Assembly: GCA_022846095.1 (NCBI GenBank)
Contig: AP025583.1
Location: 2,356,001-2,420,000 of the forward strand
Reading direction: 5' to 3'
DNA from: Oscillospiraceae bacterium
GTDB taxonomy: Bacteria; Bacillota; Clostridia; Oscillospirales; Oscillospiraceae
Length of the DNA: 64,000 nucleotides
Shown here: positions 17,239-24,972 of the stretch, in pieces
Position numbering within the stretch: position 1 is the stretch's first letter
How the letters are laid out: every line of letters starts with the position of its first letter
Notes under the pieces: generated by a model
Database searches by the model: none
The model's input: only the letters and a program-made list of their open reading frames with translations
Told to the model about the DNA's origin: nothing
Position numbers and translations under genes: made by a program

Positions 17239-17895
17239 ATGAAAAAGCATATCGTCTGTCTGGGGGATTCCAACACCCACGGGTACTGCGCAGACCCCGG
17301 CGACTGCGCCGACGGCGCGCTGCTGCGCTTTAACGAGGAGGAGCGGTGGACCCGCAGGCTCCAGGCCGCCCTGGGGGACGGGTTTTTGGTCCTGGAGGAG
17401 GGCCTCTCCGGCCGCACCACCGTCTTTCAGGACCCGCTGTACGAGGGGCTGGCCGCCATCGACTACCTGACGCCCTGCCTCAAAAGCCACGAGCCGGTGT
17501 CCCTGCTGATCGTCATGCTGGGCACCAACGACGTCAAGGAGCGCTTCGGGGCCAACGCCTCCTGCATCGCCCTGGGCATGGAGCGGCTGGTGCGCAAGGC
17601 CGGGACGGTGGACTGCTGGGGCCCCGGCGGCAGGCCCAACATCCTGGTTGTCGCGCCCCCGGCCATCGATCCCCGGATGGAGGCCTCCCCCGTGGGGGGC
17701 GCCATGGGGGCCGGGTGCGCCGAAAAGTCCGCGGCGCTGACCCCGCTGCTGCGGGCCTGCGCCGAGCTGACCGGGTGCCACTTCCTGGACGCGGGGGAGT
17801 GCGAGTTCAACCAAATCGACTACATGCACCTCACCCGCCGGGGCCACGCCCGGCTGGCGGAGCTCCTCTGCGCCCTGGTGCCCACCCTCGTCTGA
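17239..17895 (+). CDS. SGNH/GDSL hydrolase
   Basis: 218 aa, no signal peptide, so cytoplasmic. Block I GDSNTHG carries the nucleophile Ser10. Block III is GTNDVKERFG, and the catalytic Asp/His pair is DYMHLTRRGH near residue 195. The family acts on esters of carbohydrates, lipids or thioesters. It sits back to back with nanE, so a deacetylase for O-acetylated sialic acid is possible, but that is inference only. The ATG at 17239 has AAAGGGAG 8 nt upstream. Confidence 0.85.
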   Translation: MKKHIVCLGDSNTHGYCADPGDCADGALLRFNEEERWTRRLQAALGDGFLVLEEGLSGRTTVFQDPLYEGLAAIDYLTPCLKSHEPVSLLIVMLGTNDVKERFGANASCIALGMERLVRKAGTVDCWGPGGRPNILVVAPPAIDPRMEASPVGGAMGAGCAEKSAALTPLLRACAELTGCHFLDAGECEFNQIDYMHLTRRGHARLAELLCALVPTLV

Positions 17896-17900
17896 ACGGA

Positions 17901-17938
17901 AAAAAGCGGCGGCAAGCAGTGCTTGCCGCCGCTTTTTT
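17901..17938. terminator. Bidirectional terminator
   Basis: A perfect stem AGCGGCGGCAAGC/GCTTGCCGCCGCT with an A-run on the left and T-run on the right, between convergent genes. Confidence 0.9.
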
Positions 17939-17949
17939 GCTTAATCTAC

Positions 17950-18828
17950 TCAGCGCCCGCCGGAGGCCCACTCCCCCGGGCAGATGTCCAACACCTGCCG
18001 GCCCGGCTGGATCAGGGCGTCCTCGTACTGGCAGCGCCACTGGACCTTCTGATCAATCCAGCCGTCGGTCAGACCGTCGATGGTCTCCCCGCTCTTTATC
18101 GGCACGTCGTTTTCAAAGAGGTAGCCCGCCACGTTATAGGCGTGGTTCACCACCCAGTTGGGGTCCAGGCCGTGGAAGTGGTACTGCACGTCGGGCAGGC
18201 CCAGGGCGTACATGCCCAGCGTGTCCACCACCATGTCCTGCGTGCCCTGGATGGTGAAGAGGCGGGCGTTCAGCCCCCAGTACAGGAAGCGGGAGGCCCC
18301 CTGTGCGCCGTGCGCCCGTATCTTTTCGGGGGTGAGCAGCTTCCAGGCCGAGGGCACCCACACCGCCGCGCACTCCGGCGTCAGGGACAGCACCGCGTCC
18401 AGCCACCCGGCCAGCAGGGCGCAGCGCTGCCGGTAGGGCAGGCCCCGGGCCATGAAGTCGGTCAGCGTGAGCTGCCAGCGGCACTCCTCCAGCAGCGCCG
18501 CCCCCTCCGGGCAGTCCCAGAGCTGGCTGCGCTGGATGGGGGTGAGCTTCGCCCCCTCAAAAGGGCTGAACTGGGTCATAAGCGCCTGGGCGGGCACCTG
18601 CTCGCCCCCCTTGTACTCCACCGGCAGGCCCTTTACCGCCAGCGTAATAAGGGCGTCCCGCCCCACCAGGTCGCACGCGCCCAGGCGCTCCTCCAGCGCC
18701 GTTTTAAGCGCTTCGGCGGAGGGCCGCTCGCCCCGCTCCCGGAAGAGCAGGCAGATCTGGAATAGGCCCGGCTCCGCCTGCTCCTCCAGGTTTTGCTGAA
18801 ATACCCCGTCTTGCCCCGTGCCGCTCAT
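17950..18828 (-). CDS. DUF4261 domain-containing protein
   Basis: 292 aa, soluble, no signal peptide. The C-terminal two thirds show the DUF4261 pattern: WVPSAWKLLTPEKI, then FTIQGTQDMVVDTLGMYALG near residue 200, YHFHGLDPNWVVNHAYN and KSGETIDGLTDG near 255. The role of this family is not known. The start at 18828 follows GAGGCG; an earlier in-frame start adds 17 Lys/Arg-rich residues and has no ribosome site. It is followed by a terminator and preceded by a 76-nt gap to the stalk-domain gene, so the two may be co-transcribed. Confidence 0.75.
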   Translation of the reverse strand: MSGTGQDGVFQQNLEEQAEPGLFQICLLFRERGERPSAEALKTALEERLGACDLVGRDALITLAVKGLPVEYKGGEQVPAQALMTQFSPFEGAKLTPIQRSQLWDCPEGAALLEECRWQLTLTDFMARGLPYRQRCALLAGWLDAVLSLTPECAAVWVPSAWKLLTPEKIRAHGAQGASRFLYWGLNARLFTIQGTQDMVVDTLGMYALGLPDVQYHFHGLDPNWVVNHAYNVAGYLFENDVPIKSGETIDGLTDGWIDQKVQWRCQYEDALIQPGRQVLDICPGEWASGGR

Positions 18829-18904
18829 CGCCTCACAGCCTTTCCTGTTTTTTCCGCGGTTGTAAGACCATCCTACCATGTCCGTCCTCCGCGCGCAACA
18901 GGTT

Positions 18905-19588
18905 TTATTGCGCCAGCGCCTCCACCGCGTCCCGCAGGTTCTGGATACAGCCGCGCAAATTGCCCAGCTTCTCCCCCGTCATCCACGTAAAGGCGTCCAT
19001 GCCGCCGAATCCGGCGGCGGCCCGCTCCGCCGCAAGCGTGGTCTCTCCCCGCTCCAGGCGCTGCACAAGCCCGTCCAGGTACGTCTCCCGCAGCTCCCCC
19101 GCCGATCCGATCACCGCCTGGCAGCGGTCGCGGGCATAGGGGGTCTCCGGCAGCGCAAGCCCCTGTATGTCATCCATCAGCCCCTGCAGCGTCCGCAGGC
19201 CGGCCAGGGCCTCCCCCTCCTCCAGCCCCGGGAGGCCGTCCACCAGCGTCCGGGCGGCGCCGTACAGCCGGGCGCACGCATTCAAAAAATCCTCCAGCGC
19301 CCGGCGCTCCCCCTGCGTCAGCGGCCTGTGCAGATAGATGGCGTCCAGCTCCCCCGGCACCCAGGCCGCCTCGCGGCCGCACAGCCCGGCCACGTTTCGC
19401 ACCGGCAGATAGGTGACGCCCTGTACCACCAGCGGATACACCGGCTCCCCCCCGGCGTTGGTGAAGCGCTGCTCCACGCCGTCCACCAGCACCGAGATGC
19501 CGGGGCTGAGCACGGCCTCCACGCCCTGCTCCAGGCGCCGCGCCAGCGCGCACAGGGCTGCTGCCATGCCGCGCAGTTTGCTTTTCAT
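18905..19588 (-). CDS. Stalk-domain (copper amine oxidase N-like) protein without a clear signal peptide
   Basis: 227 aa. Residues 25-75 (ISVLVDGVEQRF..., then PLVVQGVTYLPVRNVAGLCG) look like one 'copper amine oxidase N-terminal' stalk unit, a cell-wall or surface module common in Firmicutes. The remainder is helical with Glu/Arg-rich segments. The N-terminus (MKSKLRGMAAALCALARRLE) is only weakly hydrophobic, so export is doubtful. AAGGAATG precedes the chosen ATG at 19588. Function unknown. Confidence 0.65.
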   Translation of the reverse strand: MKSKLRGMAAALCALARRLEQGVEAVLSPGISVLVDGVEQRFTNAGGEPVYPLVVQGVTYLPVRNVAGLCGREAAWVPGELDAIYLHRPLTQGERRALEDFLNACARLYGAARTLVDGLPGLEEGEALAGLRTLQGLMDDIQGLALPETPYARDRCQAVIGSAGELRETYLDGLVQRLERGETTLAAERAAAGFGGMDAFTWMTGEKLGNLRGCIQNLRDAVEALAQ

Positions 19589-19845
19589 GCAATCACATTC
19601 CTTCCACGCCGAATTGTATGGGCGGGTACCCTTCCCTGCCCTTAAAACAAACGGCGGGCCCAAAATATGACGCATGTGCTCCATAAAAAACATATTATGC
19701 GAGGTCGAAAGCATACGTTACTTTTGTTTTTCTTGTCCGTCACATAAGCAGAGGCAGGTGTACCCGGCAACGGCGGACGTAACCCGTTTATCTTGACATT
19801 GACGAGGGCAGCCGGCTTTGCTACTTCGTACAACTGAGGAAAGTA

Positions 19846-19874
19846 ATAGAAAAATCTATATTAGGTGATATAAT
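19846..19874 (+). promoter_or_regulatory. Promoter of the acquired GNAT gene in an AT-rich 324-nt gap
   Basis: TATAAT at 19869-19874 with extended TGA; the -35 (ATAGAA) is poor. From about 19690 on, base composition turns sharply AT-rich compared with both sides. I see no other gene between 19589 and 19912. Confidence 0.5.
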
Positions 19875-19912
19875 ATAAACCTACAAAGTGACAAATTTGT
19901 GGAGGATAAAGA

Positions 19913-20371
19913 ATGGTTATACAAGTTGAAGATACCAAAGCAAAGGAGATAATATCCCGCAAAATATTAGAGAGCTTACCTGAATGGTTCGGCATTTCAG
20001 AAGCAAGGGAAAAATATATTAAAGATAGTGTAAAGCAACAGTTTTTTGCTGCTATGAAGGAAGAAAAGCCAATAGGCTTCCTTTGCCTTAAAGAAACCGG
20101 AAAAGATACAGTAGAGCTGGCTGTTATGGGTGTATTAAAAGAATTTCATCGCCGCGGGATAGGACAGAAGCTATTTATGCTGGCAAAAGAAAAAGCCGCT
20201 CAAGATGGATTTTCTTTTATTCAGGTAAAAACTGTTCAAATGGGACGATATGAGGAATATGACAATACAAACAAATTTTACATGAGCCTTGGTTTCAAAG
20301 AATTTGAGGTATTTCCGACTCTTTGGGATGAATCGAACCCCTGCCAAATTTATGTAATGGCCTTATCATAA
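19913..20371 (+). CDS. GNAT-family N-acetyltransferase (AT-rich, likely transferred)
   Basis: 152 aa. The acetyl-CoA site is the V/L-x-x-x-RRGIGQKL stretch (EFHRRGIGQKLFMLAKEKA) near residue 85. The end NKFYMSLGFKEFEVF is the usual C-terminal GNAT segment. Codon use is strikingly different from its neighbours: many AAA, ATA, TTA and GAA codons in a genome that otherwise ends codons in G or C. This points to recent horizontal transfer from a low-GC Firmicute. GGAGG stands 7 nt before the ATG. Substrate unknown. Confidence 0.85.
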   Translation: MVIQVEDTKAKEIISRKILESLPEWFGISEAREKYIKDSVKQQFFAAMKEEKPIGFLCLKETGKDTVELAVMGVLKEFHRRGIGQKLFMLAKEKAAQDGFSFIQVKTVQMGRYEEYDNTNKFYMSLGFKEFEVFPTLWDESNPCQIYVMALS

Positions 20372-20662
20372 ACATCTTATCCTATCGGTTTTAGTCTCTG
20401 TAATGACTTTTATGCAAGGCTTATTGAAGCTCTGGTGTGTAACAAGGATGGCGTTAACAATGTTACCTTAAATTTCCTTTGTTGGCGGGTTAGCACCGTC
20501 ATTTGCTCGTATATATCCTTCTATTTGTGGTGCTAAACAAGAACAATGAAGATATGCGAAAAACCTTGATTTTAAGACATTTTCTCATGGTATCATAAAC
20601 ATTTATGAAGATTTGTAAGAAGATTTCCGTCTATCAAATCAATAAAGAAAGAGACCCGACTC
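20372..20662. other. AT-rich non-coding flank of the GNAT gene
   Basis: No supportable gene. The AT-rich composition continues to about 20650, then switches abruptly back to high GC at the MITE-like element. It probably marks the right arm of the transferred segment. Confidence 0.5.
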
Positions 20663-20900
20663 AGGCGGATAAGGCGCACGATGATGGACGGGCGATTCAT
20701 GAATCGCCCCTACGGGGCTGGAACAGCGGGCCGATGAGGGCATCGGCCCCTACGGTACGGGGATGGGACGGATTGCCACGGGCCTGCGGCCCTCGCAATG
20801 ACGTAGGGTGGGGGTCAGGGTGCCCGGGGGACACCCTGATAAAGTTCCCTTCTTCCATACCCCGTTTGCCCCTGCCGTCCTTTGTGCGCCTTATCCGCCT
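20663..20900. mobile_element. MITE-like element 1 with 17-bp terminal inverted repeats
   Basis: The ends AGGCGGATAAGGCGCAC (20663-20679) and GTGCGCCTTATCCGCCT (20884-20900) are perfect inverted repeats. Inside lie unit A (20690-20715, GGGCGATTC...GCCCCTACGG), unit B (20728-20755, GGGCCGATG...GGCCCCTACGG) and unit C (20769-20802, CGGATTGCC...CTCGCAATGAC), each a hairpin. There is no coding capacity. The element at 37326-37760 has the same ends and the same unit order, so this is a dispersed, non-autonomous repeat family. No clear target duplication is visible. Confidence 0.75.
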
Positions 20901-20940
20901 TAGTTGTAACAGCGCCGCCCGCATCCTGCGCGGCAACCTG

Positions 20941-20970
20941 AAAAAAGGGCCGCGGCATCAGCCGCGGCCC
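20941..20970 (-). terminator. Terminator of rubrerythrin gene
   Basis: Minus strand GGGCCGCGGC/GCCGCGGCCC 10-bp stem, 4-nt loop, followed by six T. Confidence 0.9.
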
Positions 20971-20987
20971 TTCCCTTTTTATGTAAC

Positions 20988-21521
20988 TTAATAATTCTTG
21001 CCGCACAGCTCAAAATAGGCCTGGGGATGCGCGCACACGGGGCACACGCCGGGGGCCTCTTTGCCCACATGGATGTGCCCGCAGTTGCGGCACTTCCACA
21101 TGTACTCGTCGCCGCGCTTAAAGACCACGCCCTCGTCCAGGTTCTTCAGCAGAGTCAGGTAGCGCTCCTCATGCTCCTTCTCGATCTTGGCGACGCCCTC
21201 GAACAGGAACGCCAGGCGGTCAAAGCCCTCCTCCTTGGCCTCCTTGGCCATGGTGGCGTACATGTCGGTCCACTCGTAGTTCTCGCCCTCGGCGGCCGCC
21301 TTCAGGTTCTCCGCGGTGGTGCCGATGCCGCCCAACTCCTTGAACCACAGCTTGGCGTGCTCCTTCTCGTTGCCCGCGGTCTCCTCAAAGATGGCCGCGA
21401 TCTGCTCGTAGCCCTCCTTCTTGGCCTTGCTGGCAAAGTAGGTATACTTGTTGCGCGCCTGGGACTCCCCCGCAAATGCGGTCCACAGGTTCTGTTCGGT
21501 CTTGCTGCCTTTCAGCTCCAT
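20988..21521 (-). CDS. rbr: Rubrerythrin
   Basis: 177 aa: an N-terminal ferritin-like diiron domain (Glu-rich helices with [22 protein letters not shown] and [12 protein letters not shown]) and a C-terminal rubredoxin-like [Fe(SCys)4] site, CRNCGHIH...CPVCAHP. It reduces hydrogen peroxide to water in the cytoplasm of anaerobes. It is the last gene of perR-dfx-rbr (66-nt gap from dfx) and is presumably PerR-controlled. An AAGGAAG ribosome site precedes the ATG. Confidence 0.95.
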   Translation of the reverse strand: MELKGSKTEQNLWTAFAGESQARNKYTYFASKAKKEGYEQIAAIFEETAGNEKEHAKLWFKELGGIGTTAENLKAAAEGENYEWTDMYATMAKEAKEEGFDRLAFLFEGVAKIEKEHEERYLTLLKNLDEGVVFKRGDEYMWKCRNCGHIHVGKEAPGVCPVCAHPQAYFELCGKNY

Positions 21522-21587
21522 TTCAAAAACTTCCTTTCCATGTCATAGCGTTCTCTCTAAATCTTTTGCTAAAACAGGGCCGGGCGG

Positions 21588-21974
21588 TTAACCCTCGCCC
21601 TTCCAGAAGCCGTGGAGGTTGCAGTACTCATAGGCCTCCACCTTTTCGCCCTTGACGCCGGTCTTGAGCTCCGGCTTCTCGCCGGGCCCGGGCAGGCGCA
21701 CCGTGACTGTGTCGCCATCCACAGCCGCGATGATCTGGATGAAATGCTCGGGCAGCATGGGGTGCTCCACGGAGCCCACCTTCACGGTGACGACGGAGCC
21801 GTGGCCGTGGGCCACGCGCTCCACCACGGGGACGTGCTTCTCCAGCGCGCCGTCGGTGGTGTTGGGCACCAGCTCCTGCATGGGCTCGCCGCAGCAGATC
21901 ACGGGCACTCCCTTGTCCACCAGCTTCCAGACGACATTGCCGCAATGGGCGCAACGGTACAACTTAAATTCCAT
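21588..21974 (-). CDS. dfx: Desulfoferrodoxin (2Fe superoxide reductase)
   Basis: 128 aa. The N-terminal desulforedoxin site has CAHC (Cys8/Cys11) and ICC (about Cys28/29). The C-terminal superoxide reductase centre has EKHVPVVE with the ligand His and Glu, then EHPMLPEHFIQ and CNLHGFW (Cys and His ligands). It reduces superoxide to peroxide, which rubrerythrin next door removes. It lies 50 nt after perR and has AGGAGG before the ATG. Confidence 0.95.
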   Translation of the reverse strand: MEFKLYRCAHCGNVVWKLVDKGVPVICCGEPMQELVPNTTDGALEKHVPVVERVAHGHGSVVTVKVGSVEHPMLPEHFIQIIAAVDGDTVTVRLPGPGEKPELKTGVKGEKVEAYEYCNLHGFWKGEG

Positions 21975-22023
21975 AGGTAAAACCTCCTATTCGATATGAC
22001 TATAACACTTTTTTCCTCTAAGA

Positions 22024-22407
22024 TCAATGGGTCACTTTACAGTGTACGCACGTCCCGTGGAAAAGCAATTCGTGACCCCGCACAACGTGGCCGGCGGCCT
22101 GGGCGGCCTTCTCGTCCAGCGAGGGGTCGTAGGGCAGGTCCAGGTCGTACACGCCCCCGCAGCAGGCGCACTGGAAATGGGGATGGGGCCTGGTGTTGGC
22201 GTCGTACCGCTCCACGGGGAAGGCCATGCGCGTGATGGTCCCCTCGTCGGCCAGCAGGTTCAGGTTGCGGTAGACCGTGCCCAGGCTCAGGTTGGGATTG
22301 GCGGGCTTGAGCCAGCTGTAGACCATCTCAGCCGTGGGGTGCTGGTCAGTGCCCATCAGGGCCTGATAGATCATCTCCCGCTGACGGGAATAGCGCTTTC
22401 CGTTCAT
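22024..22407 (-). CDS. perR: Fur-family peroxide repressor PerR
   Basis: 127 aa, slightly short for the family. A winged-helix DNA-binding domain spans residues 1-75 (QREMIYQALMGTDQHPTAEMV). The dimerisation and metal domain contains HPHFQCACCG and CVHC, the two Cys pairs of the structural zinc site. Adjacent superoxide reductase and rubrerythrin genes make PerR far likelier than Fur or Zur. The palindrome at 22441-22455, 34 nt before the ATG, is probably its own operator. Confidence 0.88.
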   Translation of the reverse strand: MNGKRYSRQREMIYQALMGTDQHPTAEMVYSWLKPANPNLSLGTVYRNLNLLADEGTITRMAFPVERYDANTRPHPHFQCACCGGVYDLDLPYDPSLDEKAAQAAGHVVRGHELLFHGTCVHCKVTH

Positions 22408-22440
22408 AGGTCACCTCTTATCTCATTTCAATTTCATAAC

Positions 22441-22455
22441 CAGTAACTATTACTG
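22441..22455. promoter_or_regulatory. Candidate PerR box upstream of perR
   Basis: CAGTAACTATTACTG is a 7-1-7 near-perfect palindrome (CAGTAA/TTACTG exact arms) in the AT-rich perR promoter. The 7-1-7 layout and ATTAC core resemble the Fur/PerR box, known in Bacillus as TTATAATnATTATAA. Confidence 0.6.
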
Positions 22456-22609
22456 TTATTGTCAATATAACAGATTTCACCTGCCAATGCAAGCCCCTAT
22501 CGAAAATTTTTTCCGGGTGTAATGCACCAAGCGCCGCGCATACTAGGATGCGGATGGAGATTCCTAACGAACATTTTAAGAAATAAGCGCAAATACAGGA
22601 GGATGCGGA

Positions 22610-23011
22610 ATGAAAAGGACTATGACGACTCTGCTCCTGGCCGCGGCGGTTTGCCTGTCCATGGCCGGCTGCACCAGTGACAAGGCCCCCAACGTGACCC
22701 CGACCCCCACCCCCGCGGTGACGTCCACCCCCAGCGCCATTCCCAGCGCCACCCCGAGCACGGAGCCCAGCGGTATGCCTGAACAGACCCCCGCCGACCT
22801 GCCCGAGGGTACGCCCGGTACGGGCGCCGTGGGCGGCGCGGCCGGGGCCTATACCGGCCGCGGCAACGGCATGACCCGCGCGGCTGACGACGTGGCCCGC
22901 GGCGCCGGCGATGTGGTGCGCGGCGCCGCCGACGGCGTCGGCGACATCGTAAACGGCGTGGGCAACGCCGCCCGCGACGTGGGCAACGGCGTGAAGAACG
23001 CCGTCCGCTAA
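22610..23011 (+). CDS. Small lipoprotein with Thr/Pro linker and amphipathic C-terminal repeats
   Basis: 133 aa. The signal peptide ends in LSMAGC (Cys near 22). Then come a Thr/Pro/Ser-rich linker (about 26-70), a glycine patch (GAVGGAAGAYTG), and roughly four ~11-residue repeats of the pattern DDVARGAGDVVRGAADGV / GDIVNGVGNAARDVGNGV. The repeats put Val/Ala on one face and Asp/Arg/Asn on the other, so they should form amphipathic helices. It has GGAGG before the ATG and is monocistronic. No known family; perhaps a surface or envelope-stress protein. Confidence 0.75.
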   Translation: MKRTMTTLLLAAAVCLSMAGCTSDKAPNVTPTPTPAVTSTPSAIPSATPSTEPSGMPEQTPADLPEGTPGTGAVGGAAGAYTGRGNGMTRAADDVARGAGDVVRGAADGVGDIVNGVGNAARDVGNGVKNAVR

Positions 23012-23031
23012 CCATTAACGCAACGGCAAAC

Positions 23032-23067
23032 AAGGGGAGGAGCGCACGGCGCTCCTCCCCTTCCTCA
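23032..23067 (+). terminator. Terminator of the small lipoprotein gene
   Basis: A 14-bp stem AAGGGGAGGAGCGC/GCGCTCCTCCCCTT with a short loop. The T-run after it is weak (TTCCTCATTT). Confidence 0.7.
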
Positions 23068-23179
23068 TTTCGTAAGCTCCTTTTCATAAATTCGTAAGGC
23101 TTTGGACGCGCCTTTTTCCGAAAGTTCAGGATTTTTCCCATTATAATGTCCTCAATGAAGAAAAACAGGAGGAATTCTT

Positions 23180-24232
23180 ATGAAAAAGCCGTCCATCGCC
23201 ATCCTCTTCGGCGGATGCTCCACCGAGTACCCCGTCTCGCTCCAGTCCGCCCACGCGGTGATCACCCACCTGGACCGGGAGAAGTACGAACCTGTGCTGC
23301 TGGGAATCACCCGGGACGGGCGCTGGTTCCGCTACACCGGGCCGGAGGACGCCCTGCTGGACGACACCTGGCACACGGACGCGCGCCACCTCACCCCCGC
23401 CGTAATCTCCCCCGACCGGGGGCTCCACGGCCTGCTGCTGCTCTCCACCGCGGGCCCCTCCTCCCTGCGGCTGGACGCGGCCTTCCCCGTCCTCCACGGC
23501 AAAAACGGCGAAGACGGCACCGTGCAGGGCCTGTTGGAGCTGGCGGGCATCCCTGTGGTGGGCTGCGGGGTGCTCCCCTCCGCCGTGTGCATGGACAAGG
23601 ACGTGGCCCACCGCCTGGCCGCCGTCGCCGGGATTGACGTGCCCCCCTCCGCCGTGTTTTACGGCTGGGAGGCGCTTTCCCTTCTGGCGCAGCGCACCGG
23701 CGGGCTGGCCTACCCCCTCTTCGTCAAGCCCGCCCGGGCCGGCTCCTCCTTCGGCATCACCCGCATCGAGGGCCCGGAGGATCTGGAGGGCGCGGTGCGC
23801 GCCGCGTTGGAGCACGACGACAAGGTGGTGATTGAGCAGTCAGTCCCCGGCTTTGAGGTGGGCTGCGCGGTGCTGGGCACCCAGGTGCTCACCGCCGGGC
23901 GGGTGGACGAAATTGAGCTGGCCGCCGGTTTTTTTGACTACACGGAGAAGTACAATCTGATTACCTCCAAGATCCACATGCCCGCCCGGATCTCCCCGGA
24001 GCTGGAGGCCCGGGTGCGCGCCGCCGCCCTGGCGGCCTACCGGGCCCTGGAGTGCCGGGGCTTCGCCCGGGTGGACCTCTTTCTCACCCCGGAGGGCCGG
24101 GTGGTGTTCAACGAGATCAACACCATCCCCGGCTTCACCGCCCACAGCCGCTACCCCAGTATGATGGGGGGCGTGGGGCTGGACTTCTCCGCCCTGGTGG
24201 AGGCCCTGGTCAGCCAGGCGGTGGGCGCATGA
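23180..24232 (+). CDS. vanG: VanG-type D-alanine-D-serine ligase
   Basis: 350 aa ATP-grasp ligase. N-terminal AILFGGCSTEYPVSLQSA is typical of the VanG/VanC branch. The omega-loop FFDYTEKYNL contains EKY, the signature of D-Ala:D-Ser ligases (ordinary Ddl has a K-x-Y/F motif and D-Lac ligases a His there). Metal ligands lie in VDLFLTPEGRVVFNEINTIPG. It makes D-Ala-D-Ser for cell-wall precursors with low vancomycin affinity. It overlaps vanXY by 4 nt. A TATAAT at 23142-23147 is a likely -10, and AGGAGG precedes the ATG. No VanR/VanS pair is within this window. Confidence 0.9.
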   Translation: MKKPSIAILFGGCSTEYPVSLQSAHAVITHLDREKYEPVLLGITRDGRWFRYTGPEDALLDDTWHTDARHLTPAVISPDRGLHGLLLLSTAGPSSLRLDAAFPVLHGKNGEDGTVQGLLELAGIPVVGCGVLPSAVCMDKDVAHRLAAVAGIDVPPSAVFYGWEALSLLAQRTGGLAYPLFVKPARAGSSFGITRIEGPEDLEGAVRAALEHDDKVVIEQSVPGFEVGCAVLGTQVLTAGRVDEIELAAGFFDYTEKYNLITSKIHMPARISPELEARVRAAALAAYRALECRGFARVDLFLTPEGRVVFNEINTIPGFTAHSRYPSMMGGVGLDFSALVEALVSQAVGA

Positions 24233-24972
24233 GCGCCGAGGCGCTGAGCCGCACGGGCGCGCTGATCCTGGTCAACGCGGATCACCCCCTGGCCGCCGAT
24301 CCCCCGCCCGAGGAACTCACTCCGGTGGACGCCCGGCACCCGGAGATCCTGCTCCACGTCCGGGCCAGGGCCATGCTGGAGCTGCTGCTGCGGGAGGTGG
24401 ACGGCGCGGGGGGCATCGTGCCGGTGAGCGGCTACCGCCCCCTGTCCGAGCAGCGGCAGATCTGGGAAAACTCCCTGGCCCGCGAGGGCCGCGCCTTTAC
24501 CGAGACCTACGTGGCCCGGCCCGGGTGCAGCGAGCACCAGACCGGCCTGGCCATCGATTTGGGGGAGAACCGGCTCGACATCGACTTCATCCGCCCAGCC
24601 TTCCCGGACACCGGGGCGTGCGGCGCCTTCCGCCGCCGGGCGGCGGACTACGGCTTCGTCCTGCGCTATCCCGCCGGGAAGGAGTCCGTCACCGGCATCG
24701 GGCACGAGCCCTGGCACTTCCGCTACGTGGGCTGGCCCCACTCCCGCATGATGGAGGACCGGGGGCTGGTGCTGGAGGAGTATTTGGATTACCTGCGGGG
24801 CTTCTCCCCGGAAGCGCCGCTGCGCTGCCGGGCGGCAGGCCGGACCTTTGAGATCTGCTACTCCCCCCGCCCGGCCGGGCTGGAGGGCCGCCTCCCCGCC
24901 GGGGTGCCCTGCCAGTGGTCGGGGGACAACGCCGGGGGCGCGGTGCTCACGCTATGGAGGGACGCGGGATGA
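24229..24972 (+). CDS. vanXY: VanXY/VanY-type D,D-peptidase
   Basis: 247 aa zinc peptidase of the VanY (M15B) family without signal peptide, so cytoplasmic like VanXY. Zinc and catalytic motifs: SEHQTGLAIDLG (His and Asp ligands) near residue 102, and GIGHEPWHFRYVG (catalytic Glu and His ligand) near 158. It removes D-Ala-D-Ala dipeptide and/or terminal D-Ala from precursors, so that only D-Ser-ended ones remain. ATG overlaps the vanG stop (ATGA) and its own stop overlaps the vanT start, giving a tightly coupled operon. The last ~60 residues are an extra domain beyond the peptidase core. Confidence 0.86.
   Translation: MSAEALSRTGALILVNADHPLAADPPPEELTPVDARHPEILLHVRARAMLELLLREVDGAGGIVPVSGYRPLSEQRQIWENSLAREGRAFTETYVARPGCSEHQTGLAIDLGENRLDIDFIRPAFPDTGACGAFRRRAADYGFVLRYPAGKESVTGIGHEPWHFRYVGWPHSRMMEDRGLVLEEYLDYLRGFSPEAPLRCRAAGRTFEICYSPRPAGLEGRLPAGVPCQWSGDNAGGAVLTLWRDAG

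Noticed and set aside
20690-20802. Repeated short hairpin units that look at first like a CRISPR array
   Set aside because: Units A, B and C differ from each other, spacing is irregular, spacers are not unique 30-40 nt pieces, and there are no cas genes.
21975-22023. A second PerR box before dfx (TTATAGTCATATCGA on the minus strand)
   Set aside because: Only about 9 of 14 positions fit the Bacillus PerR consensus, and the gap is a short intra-operon spacer.
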